In this document: positions 1 to 10,800 of the stretch, piece by piece | Position numbering within the stretch: the first letter of the stretch is position 1 | Layout of the letters: each line of letters begins with the position of its first letter | Assembly: GCF_032813545.1 (NCBI RefSeq) | Contig: NZ_CP136520.1 | Span: forward strand, 1,978,001 to 2,042,000 | Source of the DNA: Nodosilinea sp. E11 | GTDB taxonomy: Bacteria > Cyanobacteriota > Cyanobacteriia > Phormidesmidales > Phormidesmidaceae | DNA: 64,000 bases | Direction: 5' to 3' | Notes under the pieces: generated by a model | Databases searched by the model: none | What the model was told of the DNA's origin: nothing | The model's input: only the letters and a program-made list of their open reading frames with translations | Translations under genes and position numbers: made by a program

Positions 1-3000
1 ATGGCTGCGGCTGGCAGGGGAGTAATTTTTACAATGATGGATCCCTGTTCGGGGGTAAATTTAACGGCATTGTTGAGCAGGTTGATCAACACCTGGCGCA
101 GTCGGAGCTCATCGCCCCATAGGGGTGGCAGAGACTTGGGTATTTGAACATCGAGCCGAATACGTTTTTTTAGGGCCTGCTGTTTGACAAAGGTTAAGCT
201 CGATTGGCATAGGTCTTCTACGGCGATCGCCCCGACATCGAGTTCTAGTTGACCCGACTCAATTTTGGCGACATCGAGAATGTCGTTGATGAGCTCTAGG
301 AGGTGAGTGCCACTGCGCTCAACGGTTTTGAGGGCGTTGGCCTGACGGGGAGTAATCGCGCCCAAGATTTCTTCCTGCAGTGCCTCGGTCATGCCGAGAA
401 TGGCGTTGAGCGGGGTACGCAGTTCGTGGCTCATGTTGGCTAAGAATTCATCCTTGAGCCGGGTGGCGCGCGCGAGTTCGGCGTTGGTGCGGTTGAGTTG
501 GGCCTCGGTATGGCGGCGATCGCGATCGAGGCGATAACCCTCAATCAAATTGCTGCAGGTGGCCAAAAACGGGTCTAGGTAATCAATCATGTCCTGGTCG
601 TAGCCGCTGGGATGGTTGGCTAGGCCCACTACCCCAACTAGGGTGTTGCCCTGGAAAAAGGGCAATCCTAAAAAGGACCTTAGCGACGGACATTCGTCTG
701 AAGTGCCGCCCAGTTTTAGATTGGAGTTGAGGCGGTTAGCAATCACCGGCTGGCCCGTTTTAATGACGGTGGTAAGCAGGGTATTGAGGGCAGTAACGTC
801 CACCCCCGGCTGGGGACTGCTAGCCTCGGGTGCTTTCGGGGTTGGGTTCCCGTCTAGCTGGGTCAGGCAATAGGTTTGCAAGTGGGGAATGCCCTTGATC
901 TTCAAGCAGCCGTCTTCCAGCACCGCAGAACCGTCATCGTCAAACAACACCTCGCCAATGAAGCTGTAGTTGCTTTTGCTGACATCTAAGAGCCGGGTGA
1001 GCAGCCCATCAAAGATATCGAGGCGGTTGGTGGCGGTAATAAACTGTGCCTGGGCCTGGCTAATAATGCCCATCAAATTGTTGCTGTTTTGGAGGGCAAT
1101 TTCGGCTTGCTTGCGATCGGTAATGTCAAACTGCACCGACAAAAACTTTACCGGTCGCCCCTGATCATCTAAAAAGGGCACAATGGTGCTATCAACCCAG
1201 AAGATCTGACCTTTTTTGGTGCGATTGCACAGCTCGCCTCGCCACACTTGGCCGCTTAAAATCGTCGTCCACAGGTCTTTAAAGAAATAGGGTGAATGGT
1301 AGCCTGAGTTGACGATGCGGTGGGTGTTGCCCATGGCTTCGGCCTCGGTATAGCCCGAAACTTCTACAAAGCGATCGTTGACGTAGGTGGTCACCCCCTG
1401 AATGTCGGTAATGGCGACAATGGCTGCTTCGTCTAGGGCCAGCTTAAAGGCGGCCAGCTCTTGCAGCAGGGTTTGGCGTTCTAGCTCTGCCTGCTTACGG
1501 CAGGTAATGTCTTGAAAGGTGCCGACCGTGGCGACAATCTGCCCGCTGAGATCGCGCAGGGGTAAGCGGTTGGTCTCAAGCCAGCGCTGTTCGCCCGTGG
1601 GCAAGGTGAGAATCTCTTCAACCCCCAAGCTGGGCTGACCAGAGTTCATCACCTGACGGTCGGCAGCCCGGTAGGCCAGGGCTTCGGTCTCAAGATAGGA
1701 AAAGTCGAAGTCGGTCTTGCCTAGGATCGCCTGGGGCGATCCTAGGCCGGTAGTATCGGCAAAGCGCTGGTTGCCGCCTAGGTACACCGAGTTGCAGTCT
1801 TTCCAAAACACCGCCAATGGGAAGGTGTCTAATACGGTTTGCAATAGCTGTTGCGACTCCCGCAGGGCGGTTTCGGCCCGTTTGCGATCGCTGATGTCCA
1901 GCATTACCCCCTGCCATAGCGTGTCGCCGTTAGCCAAACGCTCTGGGGTAGCCGAGACCTGTATCCATTTGAGGGTGCCGTCGATGGCAATAATGCGGTG
2001 TTCAGAATAAAACGGCTCTAGGCTTTGAGCGGAGGCGATGACAGCGGCTTCTAATGCCGCTACATCGTCACTGTAGACTCGGTCAAACAGAGTGGCTGCA
2101 TCACCTAGGGCAACCTCTGGGGGAAGGCCATAGATCGTCTCGACGTAGGGACTGAAATAGGTAAAGGTCGACTGATGATCGGCATGTAGGACGTAGCGGT
2201 ACACCACCGCTGGCACGTTTTCGGCCAGTTGTCGAAACTTGGCTTCGCTGGCCTGGAGGGCTAGCTCAACTTGCTTGCGATCGCTGATGTCAACGGCGAT
2301 GCAGACGCAGCTCCCCTCGGCCTGGGAGAGCATGGCCACCCCTAGCAAAATGGGCACCTGATGCCCCGCTTTGTGGTAGTACGCCTTTTCAACCGGGGCC
2401 ATGGTGCCGTGGTGCTTGAGGTGTTCGACGATATTGGCGTCTTGGGCTGAATATTCGGGAGGGGTGAGGTCTATCCAGCTGAGCGTTTGGTTGGCGATCT
2501 CTGCCTGGGTGTAGCCCAGCATGGCCCAAAAGCAGTCATTGGCTTCGGTGATGGCCCCATCAACGTTGCTAAACATCATGCCGACGGTGTTGGAGTCAAA
2601 CATCCGCCGAAACCGAAGTTCACTGTCTAATAGCTGGGCCTCGGTGCGCTTGCGGCTGGTGATATCGGCAAAGTAGCCGATCACTTCTATGGGGTTGCCC
2701 TGGGCATCGCGCACCAGCCGGTTGTCGTCGTGCAGCCAAACATAGTGGCCATCGCGGTGCAGAAACCGATACTCGCAGCTGTGGCTGTCTTGGCTCAAGA
2801 CCTGGGCCATGCTTGCTTGCACCTGGGCCCGATCGTCGGGATGGATGCGATCGCCCCAAAACTCCGGGTCGGCCAGAATATCGTCTGCCTGATAGCCCAA
2901 AATAGTGCTGACGTTGGGGCTCATGAATGTGGCCCGGCAGTTGCCGTCAATCTGACAGGTGTGAATGACAGCGGGGCTGGTGCTCAGCAAAAATTCTAGG

Positions 3001-4874
3001 CGATCGCGCAGGCGCTGGTTTTCTTGCTCCACCTGTTTGCGATCGCTGATATTGCGGACCATCACTAGGGCTTCATCGGGGCCAATACCCACGATCCGCA
3101 CCTCTTCGTCGACTAGCCGGCCTTGTTTTTGCAGTTGATGCTCATAGACTTGCAGCTCACCCGTGGCGATCGCCCGTTCAATCGCTTCGAGCTGTCGCTG
3201 CATCAGGTCGGCAGGCAAGCACTCGGCCAGGTGGGAGTGAATTGATGAGAATTGGCCCGACTGGTGTTGCGGTTGGACATACTCCAGGCAGCGCCCATCG
3301 GTAGCTACCCGCAGCAGCAGATCGGGAATGGCTCCTACCAAGGCCATCATTTGGGCCTCCCGCGCCCGCAGTTCAGCGGTGCGTTCATCGACCTTGCGCT
3401 CTAGGGACTGGTTCAGCGCCTGGAGCTGACGGGCGGCCTGCTGGCGCTCTTGATGAGCAGCCCGCTGTGCGCTGACATCGCGCACCAGAGCTAGAACCTC
3501 GTTGTCGCCGTAGGGGACCACCCGCACCTCCTCGACTTGGAGCTGGTCGTCAAAGGAGAGATCCTGCTCATAGAGCTGGATCGTTTTGGTAATCAAGGCC
3601 TGGTGAATGGCCTCTAGACGTTGCTGGGCGGCCTTCGGCGGCAAACTGTCGGTCACATGAGTGCCAACCAGTTCGGCCATATCGCCCACCACGGCAAAGG
3701 TGGGGTTGGCGACAAACTCTTGGTAAATGCCCTCTGCATTAAGGCGCACAATCAGGTCGGGCAGGGCGCTGATCAAGGCACGATAGTGGGCCTCTCGGGT
3801 GCGCAAGGCCTGCTCAACTGTTTGACGTTCGGCCTCCAATCGCGCCTGGTCTTGAGCATTGGCAATGGTTTGGGCCATCACCGTTAGCAGCTGCACCGTA
3901 TCTTCGTCCCAAGCGGTGGGTTGACTAAAGGAGACAAACCCCAGGCAACCCACTACGCCCCCAGTGCGAATCAGCGGTACCGACAGCATGGACTGAATGC
4001 CCCACCGCCGCCAGCTGGCGCGATCGATGGCGCAATCGTCGGGTAGGGCATCGACCCAGGGCACCTGCACAATGCCTCGCTGCAAGATCGTCGTTGTCAC
4101 CCAGGGAAAAGCCGCTAGTGGTATTGGTCCTTGGGGATGGTTAACCCTAGGGCAACCAGGTCGATACCAGGCGTGGGTCACAGACATGGTTGCGGGGGCG
4201 CCGTCGGTGGGAGGCTCGTCAAAGGCGATCACATGGCTCTTGTCTACGCCGATAAAAGCCCCAATCTGCTCTAGGGCGTGGGAAATTTCGGCATCTAACT
4301 GCTGGTCGCTAACCTCCACAAAGCGACTGGTTAGGGTGACCAGCAAACGGTTGAAGTCGCGCTGACGCGCTAGCGATTGGGGGGTAATGCCGCCAGCCTG
4401 GCCCGCAGGGCAGACTCCTGATCTGTGGTCGGTGGCGGCGGCGACAGCCAGAGCATGCATGAGGCTGGCATGGGTGGCCAGCCCGACTAGCCCACCTTGC
4501 TCGTTGACCAGAACTACCTGCTCAACCCGGTGCTGGCGCAACAGCGCTACGGCGGCCCAAATATCACTCAGGGCTGCTGCGGGTAGGGTAACCACGGGAT
4601 GGGTCATCACTTGGGCAACGGGCTGCTGCTCTTGAGGCTGGGTTGCCCAGCGCACAATATCTGATGCGGTGAGCAGGCCCACCACTTGCTGATGCTCGAC
4701 TACCACAACACAGGCCGCTGCCCCTAGGGGTGGCCCAAGCGGGTCAGCGGCAGCCTCGGCATTGGCCTGATTTAGGCAGGCGATCGCCGTTTTCATTGAG
4801 GTCTGGGGCGAGACCGTGAGCAATGGCTGAATAATGGCAGCCTGAGCTAGTCCAGGCCGATATGGCATGTCCAT
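1..4874 (-). CDS. Multi-sensor histidine kinase (CBS-GAF-PAS x7-GAF-HisKA), C-terminus beyond window
   Basis: Partial gene running off the left edge; about 1624 residues are visible. Translating the minus strand from ATG 4874 gives MDMPYRPGLAQ and an uninterrupted frame. Domains in order (approximate residues): a tandem CBS pair (15-140), GAF (170-338), seven PAS/PAC units (358-465, 508-611, 625-741, 755-865, 875-998, 1011-1121, 1141-1255), most ending in the PAC signature DI(S/T)DRK, a second GAF (1271-1438), HisKA with the phospho-acceptor motif SHELRTPL near 1475, and the N-box LINLLNNAVKFTP near 1595. The G boxes, and any receiver domain, lie outside the window. There is no transmembrane segment, so it is a soluble sensor. 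The upstream frame is open to a TAA at 4956-4958, but 4874 is the first ATG and has a purine-rich AGGGGA a few bases ahead. CBS domains usually bind adenine nucleotides; PAS and GAF domains bind haem, flavin, bilin or small ligands. The signal is unknown. Confidence 0.93.
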   Translation of the reverse strand, partial: MDMPYRPGLAQAAIIQPLLTVSPQTSMKTAIACLNQANAEAAADPLGPPLGAAACVVVVEHQQVVGLLTASDIVRWATQPQEQQPVAQVMTHPVVTLPAAALSDIWAAVALLRQHRVEQVVLVNEQGGLVGLATHASLMHALAVAAATDHRSGVCPAGQAGGITPQSLARQRDFNRLLVTLTSRFVEVSDQQLDAEISHALEQIGAFIGVDKSHVIAFDEPPTDGAPATMSVTHAWYRPGCPRVNHPQGPIPLAAFPWVTTTILQRGIVQVPWVDALPDDCAIDRASWRRWGIQSMLSVPLIRTGGVVGCLGFVSFSQPTAWDEDTVQLLTVMAQTIANAQDQARLEAERQTVEQALRTREAHYRALISALPDLIVRLNAEGIYQEFVANPTFAVVGDMAELVGTHVTDSLPPKAAQQRLEAIHQALITKTIQLYEQDLSFDDQLQVEEVRVVPYGDNEVLALVRDVSAQRAAHQERQQAARQLQALNQSLERKVDERTAELRAREAQMMALVGAIPDLLLRVATDGRCLEYVQPQHQSGQFSSIHSHLAECLPADLMQRQLEAIERAIATGELQVYEHQLQKQGRLVDEEVRIVGIGPDEALVMVRNISDRKQVEQENQRLRDRLEFLLSTSPAVIHTCQIDGNCRATFMSPNVSTILGYQADDILADPEFWGDRIHPDDRAQVQASMAQVLSQDSHSCEYRFLHRDGHYVWLHDDNRLVRDAQGNPIEVIGYFADITSRKRTEAQLLDSELRFRRMFDSNTVGMMFSNVDGAITEANDCFWAMLGYTQAEIANQTLSWIDLTPPEYSAQDANIVEHLKHHGTMAPVEKAYYHKAGHQVPILLGVAMLSQAEGSCVCIAVDISDRKQVELALQASEAKFRQLAENVPAVVYRYVLHADHQSTFTYFSPYVETIYGLPPEVALGDAATLFDRVYSDDVAALEAAVIASAQSLEPFYSEHRIIAIDGTLKWIQVSATPERLANGDTLWQGVMLDISDRKRAETALRESQQLLQTVLDTFPLAVFWKDCNSVYLGGNQRFADTTGLGSPQAILGKTDFDFSYLETEALAYRAADRQVMNSGQPSLGVEEILTLPTGEQRWLETNRLPLRDLSGQIVATVGTFQDITCRKQAELERQTLLQELAAFKLALDEAAIVAITDIQGVTTYVNDRFVEVSGYTEAEAMGNTHRIVNSGYHSPYFFKDLWTTILSGQVWRGELCNRTKKGQIFWVDSTIVPFLDDQGRPVKFLSVQFDITDRKQAEIALQNSNNLMGIISQAQAQFITATNRLDIFDGLLTRLLDVSKSNYSFIGEVLFDDDGSAVLEDGCLKIKGIPHLQTYCLTQLDGNPTPKAPEASSPQPGVDVTALNTLLTTVIKTGQPVIANRLNSNLKLGGTSDECPSLRSFLGLPFFQGNTLVGVVGLANHPSGYDQDMIDYLDPFLATCSNLIEGYRLDRDRRHTEAQLNRTNAELARATRLKDEFLANMSHELRTPLNAILGMTEALQEEILGAITPRQANALKTVERSGTHLLELINDILDVAKIESGQLELDVGAIAVEDLCQSSLTFVKQQALKKRIRLDVQIPKSLPPLWGDELRLRQVLINLLNNAVKFTPEQGSIIVKITPLPAAA

Positions 4875-5017
4875 GACGGAGGTGTCCCCTAGCCGCAGGG
4901 CGACTGCTAGAGAGGTAGCTAACCCCGAGCTAGAAGGTAGCGGATCTCTAACGGTTTACCTGTCCAGCATTCCCCCTTGCTGCTCAAGACCACCAGAACG
5001 CTCGGTCGCTGCCATTC

Positions 5018-5788
5018 TCAGTGCTGGCTCAACCGGCTCAAAAAGGCTTTTAAGCGATCGCTGCTGGGGTTGGCAAAGACCTCGGCGGGCACCCCTTCTT
5101 CTTCGATGATGCCGTCGTTGAAAAATAGCACCCGGTTCGAGACCTCCCGCGCAAACTGCATTTCGTGGGTGACGACTACCATGGTCATGCCCTCTTCGGC
5201 CAGCTGGCGCATGACGCTCAGCACCTCGCCCACCAGCTCGGGGTCGAGGGCGCTAGTGGGCTCGTCAAACAGAATGGCGACGGGCTTCATACAGAGGCTG
5301 CGGGCGATCGCCACCCGCTGCTTTTGCCCCCCCGACAGCTGCTCGGGGTAGGCGTCGGCGCGATCGCTCAGCCCCACCTTATCCAAGTAGTGCTCGGCCA
5401 GGTCGCGGCAATCGCCCGCCGGAAACTTCAGTACCCGACGGGGGGCCAGCATCAGGTTTTCAATTACCGTCAGGTGGGGGAACAGGTTGAAATGTTGAAA
5501 CACCATGCTCACCTGGCTACGCAGGTGGTAGAGGGCCTGGCGGGGCAGCTTGGGTGCGGAGACATCTTGCCCCATCACCTCCAGGTGGCCCTGGTTGATT
5601 GCTTCCAGTCGGTTGAGGCAGCGCAAAAAGGTGCTCTTGCCGCAGCCCGAGGGGCCAATAATCGACACGACATCGCCCTTGGTGAAGGCAGTGCTCACCC
5701 CCTTTAAGACCTCAATCGGGCCAAAGCTTTTATACAAATTGTCGCAGGCAATAACGGGGGTGGCGATCGCAGGCAGAGTGGTGGTCAT
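5018..5788 (-). CDS. bgtA: Amino-acid ABC transporter ATP-binding protein (GlnQ/BgtA family)
   Basis: 256 aa, the usual length for polar amino-acid ABC ATPases. Visible motifs are Walker [10 protein letters not shown] (residues 45-53), Q-loop VFQHF (Gln98), signature [15 protein letters not shown] (151-165), Walker [12 protein letters not shown] (172-182) and the H-loop THEMQFA near 206. It should couple ATP hydrolysis to amino-acid import at the inner face of the plasma membrane. It is divergent from the fused binding-protein/permease gene at 5970, which supplies the other parts of the transporter. The closest described system is Bgt of Synechocystis (basic amino acids and glutamine), but substrate specificity cannot be read from the ATPase. 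Family assignment is firm; the symbol is inferred from the partner gene. Confidence 0.93.
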   Translation of the reverse strand: MTTTLPAIATPVIACDNLYKSFGPIEVLKGVSTAFTKGDVVSIIGPSGCGKSTFLRCLNRLEAINQGHLEVMGQDVSAPKLPRQALYHLRSQVSMVFQHFNLFPHLTVIENLMLAPRRVLKFPAGDCRDLAEHYLDKVGLSDRADAYPEQLSGGQKQRVAIARSLCMKPVAILFDEPTSALDPELVGEVLSVMRQLAEEGMTMVVVTHEMQFAREVSNRVLFFNDGIIEEEGVPAEVFANPSSDRLKAFLSRLSQH

Positions 5789-5969
5789 TGGCAGCGGTTT
5801 GGGTGATGAAAGGGGTGCACCAGGCTATACCCTAAAGAGAATCACTGGCACCCTGGGGTATCTGTATTCTAGATAACAATTTCATCTAGATAAAATTGTC
5901 TATGGTGCAGCATCATATCCTCACAACCGCCGTGAGGCAGGTCATTTGCCCCCGTACCACCGTTGGCCC
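5789..5969. promoter_or_regulatory. Divergent intergenic region between bgtA and bgtB
   Basis: 181 bases separate the start codons of the two divergent transporter genes, so both promoters should lie here. The centre (about 5865-5905) is AT-rich compared with the flanks, with TAGATAAAATT-type sequence. I see no clear inverted-repeat operator. The placement of the promoters is inference from gene orientation. Confidence 0.4.
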
Positions 5970-7511
5970 ATGGTTTACCGCATCGTTCGCTTTCGCTGGC
6001 TGAAACGCGCCCTGGCTCTGATGCTGGGTACATTGCTCGCCGTGGGGGCCGCCCAGATGGCGGGCCTGAGCCAGGCCCCAGCAGTATGGGAAGTGGGTAC
6101 CGAACCCGCCTTCCCGCCCTTTGAAATGCGAGACGACGCCACCGGCCAGCTCACGGGCTTTGATATTGAACTCATGCAGGCGATCGGCGAAGCCGCCGGG
6201 CGCGAGGTGCAGTTTATCAGCCTGCCCTTTGATGGGCTAGTGCCCGCCCTTCAGTCGCGCACCATTGATGCAGCCATCAGCGGCATGACCATCACCGCTG
6301 AGCGGGCACAGACCATCGACTTTTCGAGGCCTTATTTTGAGGCAGGGCTGGCGATCGCCGTGCGCGAGGCCAACACCGACATCAATTCTTTAGAAGACCT
6401 GGCGGGCCAGCGGATTGCCGTGCAGATTGGCACTACCGGGGCCGAGCAGGCCGCCCAGGTCGATGGGGCTGCCATTAGCACCTTTGACAGTGCCCCCCTG
6501 GCCCTGCAAGAACTGCTCAACGGTCGAGTCGATGCCGTGGTCAACGACCTGCCGGTGACCCTCTACGCCATCAACGAGGCCAACCTTCAGGGCATCAAAA
6601 TCGTCGGCGAGCTGGTCACCGAAGAATATTACGGCATCGCTCTACCGCAAAACTCTGAGGCCCTAGCGGAGATCAACGCCGCCCTCGACACCCTGCTGCA
6701 AGACGGCACCTACGCCGAGATCTACCGCCGCTGGTTTTCTGCTGATCCGCCAGAACTGCCAGTAGTGGCCCCAGCCCTGGCGGAGGCAGGCACGGCGACT
6801 GGCCTGGCCTGGGGGCGACTGTTTCAAAACCTGATGCGCGGCGCGTGGATCACGATTTTGTTGACGGCCTTCTCGTTTTTCTTTGGGCTGATTGGCGGGG
6901 CGCTGGTGGCCTTTGCGATGATTTCACCGATTAAGCCCCTGCGCTGGCTGTGCCGCGTCTACGTCGATTTCTTTCGCGGCACGCCCATGCTGGTGCAGCT
7001 ATTTATGATCTACTTTGGCCTGCCTGCTCTCTTTCAAAGCCTGGGCTTTGACTTTAGTTTTAATCGCATTTTTGCTGCCATTCTGGCCCTTAGCCTCAAC
7101 GTCGCCGCCTACCTGGCCGAGATTCTGCGCGGTGGCATTCAATCGATCGATCGCGGTCAGTGGGAGGCAGGCGAGTCGCTGGCAATGAACCCGGTCGAGA
7201 CCATGCGCTACGTGGTGTTTCCCCAGGCGTTTCGACGAATTTTACCGCCCCTGGGCAACGAGTTTATTACTCTGATCAAAGACACCAGCTTGGCTGCCGT
7301 GATCGGCTTTGAAGAACTCTTCCGCCAGGGCCAGCTGACCGTGGCTACTACCTATCGCGCCTTTGAAGTGTATCTGGCGGTGGCGATTGTTTACCTGGTG
7401 ATGACCTCTCTGGCCTCCTTCGCCTTCAAACGCCTAGAGGCCTATATGGACCCGATCAATCGGCCTAAGAAAGCTAAGAAAGACCCAGTGCCATCGGCGA
7501 TCGGTGTTTAG
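5970..7511 (+). CDS. bgtB: Fused periplasmic substrate-binding protein and permease of an amino-acid ABC transporter (BgtB-like)
   Basis: About 513 aa from ATG 5970; an in-frame TTG lies 24 bases upstream. The chosen start gives a basic N-terminus followed by a hydrophobic signal/anchor segment (LALMLGTLLAVGAAQMAG). Next comes a type 3 solute-binding domain beginning WEVGTEPAFPPFE and including the family signature GFDIELM (to about residue 265). The rest is a HisM/GlnP-type permease with several membrane segments and the EAA loop (EAGESLAMNPVETMRYVVFPQAFRRILPP begins near residue 405). One polypeptide therefore binds the amino acid and forms the channel. The same fusion is known for BgtB of Synechocystis and GlnP of lactic-acid bacteria. 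The ATPase partner is the divergent gene at 5018-5788. Specificity for glutamine or basic amino acids is inference. Confidence 0.92.
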   Translation: MVYRIVRFRWLKRALALMLGTLLAVGAAQMAGLSQAPAVWEVGTEPAFPPFEMRDDATGQLTGFDIELMQAIGEAAGREVQFISLPFDGLVPALQSRTIDAAISGMTITAERAQTIDFSRPYFEAGLAIAVREANTDINSLEDLAGQRIAVQIGTTGAEQAAQVDGAAISTFDSAPLALQELLNGRVDAVVNDLPVTLYAINEANLQGIKIVGELVTEEYYGIALPQNSEALAEINAALDTLLQDGTYAEIYRRWFSADPPELPVVAPALAEAGTATGLAWGRLFQNLMRGAWITILLTAFSFFFGLIGGALVAFAMISPIKPLRWLCRVYVDFFRGTPMLVQLFMIYFGLPALFQSLGFDFSFNRIFAAILALSLNVAAYLAEILRGGIQSIDRGQWEAGESLAMNPVETMRYVVFPQAFRRILPPLGNEFITLIKDTSLAAVIGFEELFRQGQLTVATTYRAFEVYLAVAIVYLVMTSLASFAFKRLEAYMDPINRPKKAKKDPVPSAIGV

Positions 7512-7579
7512 ACTGCCGTAGACGGCTTCTGTTGGGGTTGCCTGTTGAGGTGCTGCCCCGTGCAGCTACCACCGCAAGC

Positions 7580-7768
7580 CTACTGCTGCTGCTGAACCCC
7601 GGCTAAAATTTGGTACACAAATAGTCGTCGAAGCGATTCGGTTTGCTGCTGCTGTTCGTTTGCAGCGGCGTGTAGTTCTGCGGCTAGCACTACGCTACTA
7701 GCCACCAAGACCAGAAGTAAACACAGGTTTCTAGCAATCAGATAGGCAGGTAAACAGCGCTTTTTCAT
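7580..7768 (-). CDS. Small membrane-anchored or secreted peptide, unknown function
   Basis: 62 aa from ATG 7768 (ATG 7771 is also possible; an upstream in-frame start at 7861 would add 31 residues without signal-peptide character). It begins MKKRCLPAYLIARN, then has a strong hydrophobic stretch (LCLLLVLVASSVVLAA), and a short hydrophilic tail with two QQQQ runs, the second at the extreme C-terminus. The positive N-terminus plus hydrophobic core looks like a signal peptide or single-pass anchor. I do not recognise a family. The ribosome binding site is weak and coding status is uncertain. Confidence 0.4.
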   Translation of the reverse strand: MKKRCLPAYLIARNLCLLLVLVASSVVLAAELHAAANEQQQQTESLRRLFVYQILAGVQQQQ

Positions 7769-7878
7769 CATGGCCACCGGGGCAAGTCTAAGACATTCAT
7801 CAAGCAAGACCCAACTATTACAGTATTGGGAAAATGCTTGGGAAAATTCACTAACTACCAAAAAAGTATTTACAAAAG

Positions 7879-10800
7879 TTACCGAAAGTTGCGGCGATAC
7901 TCAACAAACGCTCGACCGGCATTGCTGACATCGGTCGAGCCGCTGATGCTCCAGGTATCGTCTATGCGGTAGCGGGCATTGAGGGCGAAGGGCTGGCTTT
8001 GGTTGAGCACCTGCACCAGGCTGGCAGAGAGATTTTCGGTAATGCCTATGGCGGCCCCAACCCCGAGCCCTAGGGAGTCTTTGTTAGTGGTGGGTAGCAC
8101 CGTAGTGCCGACCAGCCGCAGCCGTCGTAGGCCCAGGGCATGGGCGATCGCATCTTGACTGTCGGCTGTAAACGCTCCGAGTAGGTTAGACCCCAGGGCC
8201 AGACCGGGCTCTGTGCCGCCCAGGCTAGCTAGGTAGCCGCCGGTCACCATGCCCAGTAGTTGGTTTTGGCCGTAGGTGGGCGTGCTGGTTAGCGCCAAAA
8301 TGTTGAGGTTGTCGAGCAGGCGACTGGCCTGCCCCTGCACCCGAGCCTCAATCAGTAGTTCGTCGAGTACGGTGGTGCTGGCTAGGCGATCGAGGGTGGG
8401 TATTTCCGCCGCCCCGGTGGTGGAGTTGAGCGCGTTGATGTTGTACTGCCGCTGCAGCGGTACGCTAGCCTCTAGCACCAGATCGAGATAGGGGTCGAGG
8501 GCATTCTCGGGTTTAAACAGCACCACGTTGCTGCGGCCTGGCGCTAGAAAAAATTCGGTGGTGATCGTGTTGATCCAGCCGTGGGTGAGGTACAGGGCTC
8601 CGTCAGCCGAGAGGTCGGGCACCAGGCCGTTGAGCGCCACTGCTCCCTCTAGGTTGAGGGAGAGTAACGGCAACACTCGCATCTGGGCCGGGTCAAGCAC
8701 CAGCCGCAGGTTGTCGAATTGTAGGGGAAAGGCGGTGCTGATTTGTCTCAGGGGAATGCGACCCGGAGTATTGCCTACGCGGTCGAGATCTGGCTTGGCT
8801 AAGATCTGGTTGGCCTGCTGAAGCAACCCACGCCCCACGGACACCCTGGTATTTTGCAGCTGCACCTGGCCGCCGATGGTAGGAGCCAGCAACGCCTGAG
8901 TCAGAGTCAGTTCGCCAGTCACCCGGCTGCGTACCTCGTTGGCGTAGTTGACGTCGAGATTGGCCAGAGATAGCCGCAGGCCAGGGTCGGTTGGTCTAGC
9001 ATCTTGGGTAATCAGTGGTACCTGACCCGCCAGGGCAACAGTGCCGTCGAAGAGGCTACCGGTCAAGGAGTCTATACGGATTTGGGTGCCCTGGAGCTGA
9101 ATGTTACCGGTGAGGTGATCGAGGGATGTCCCTAACCACGGGCTGATCAAGCTGGCATCGGCAAAGCTGACATCTCCTGATAGCAAGGGGCGACGGGGGG
9201 TACCGCTGAGGCGTAGGTCAACCGTCGCCTGACCGCCACCCCACACCAGGGCTGGAGTGAAGAGGTTGACCAACGCTAGGGCCTCGTCTTTGAGGGTAGC
9301 CCGCAGCATCATGGGGCCGCTGGCGGGCTGCGCCGTCATAAAGGGCAGGGCGTAGGGTATTGTGCCTGAAAAGCTCAGGGGTTCGGGATGGCTGCCGACT
9401 ACCCGGCCATCGACGCTCAAGGCGGCATTTTGGTACTGAAAACGGCTGCTAATTTCGGTGAGCGGCTGATGGTTAAGGCTGGCCTCGGCTACTGCCATGT
9501 CACCCCTGAGGTGAGGGTTAGTGTAGGGGCCGGTGAGGTGGGCATTGAGGTTGAGTAGTCCGGTCACGGCGACGGGGCTCTCTAGCAGGGTGGCGGCGGC
9601 TCTGAGGGGCAGACCTTCGGCCCCAACAGCTAGGTCAGACTGTTGTGGTGAGAGGTCTCCCACCAGGCGGAGGCGGGCCTCACCCGTGCGAAACTCGACG
9701 GGGTCGAGGGAGAGCACCTGGTTCTGCAATTGCCCCCGGGCTAGAAACCGATTGTCGAAGGCGTAGCGGCCCCAGGCCCAGTCTTGGCCAGTGAACTCAA
9801 AATCGGCGGTGAGGCCCTGAATGCGGGAGGCCTTAACACCCAGGCGACCGGCCACGCTGCCTTTAAGCTGGCTGAGGGCTGGCAGCAGGGTGTGGGCGCG
9901 CTCTAGGTGGCGTGCTGTCTCTACCGATCGCAAAGCCTGAGCTAGCTCGGCCAACGCTTCTAGAGAAGCCGTGGTATCGCCGACGGAGGTGACCGTGAGA
10001 TCGGCGGCGGTGCCCAACCCCAGAGGGCTCAGTACCCGACTGATATCGGCATAGCTGTAGAGGTTGAGCGTTGCCAGCAGGTCTTGAAAGTCGGCTTCGG
10101 CAGTGGTGATCTGCGCCTCGCCCTGCCAGTGGGGAAACAGCCGCCCGCTGCCAGTGACCTGAAACTTGGTGTCTGAGATCAGCTGGAGCGAACCACCAGT
10201 GAGCTGGGCTAGACCGTCGCGGTACTGGAGGTGACCGGTGAAGCGATCGCACCCCAAGCTCCCCAACGCGGGGCGATCGAGGGCAAACTGGGCGATCGCC
10301 TCAGGGTTAGCCAAATCGGCCAGATTTAGGGTGGCCGTGGCGTTGAGTTTGCCGCCCAGCTGCCCTAGGTCAGGTTGCGTCAAGGGGTGCAGCCCCAGAG
10401 CCGCTAGGTCAAAATTGTGCAGTTCGGTCTGTAGGCGGTCGCCCTGGCGCTGGCCCTGGGCCAAAACGTCTTTACTGGCTAGGCGAAAGGCGTTGGGCCG
10501 CAGGTCGGCGGCTAGGTTGGCTGAGATCTCTTCGTCACGCCCCCGCAGACTAAGGGTGGCTCCGGCGGTACGGGAGGCCTGCACTGGCCCTGAGACCGCA
10601 TCTACCAGAGTGAATTGGTTGAGGCCCACCTGGCGCAGTCCTATGGTGCCCACCAGATGCGGATCGGCCAGGGTGCCGCGCAGCGTGCCGTCAAAGGCCA
10701 GGGTGCCTCGGGGCCGCAGCCAGGCTGGACCCTTGACCAATCCGGAGGCCGATTCTAAGTTGATCTCTGACAGCCGTGCGGCCAGGTCGATGGTGCCAAT

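Noticed and set aside
7515..7526. Small GCCGT-AG-ACGGC hairpin right after bgtB as a terminator
   Set aside because: A two-base loop cannot form properly and no T-run follows.
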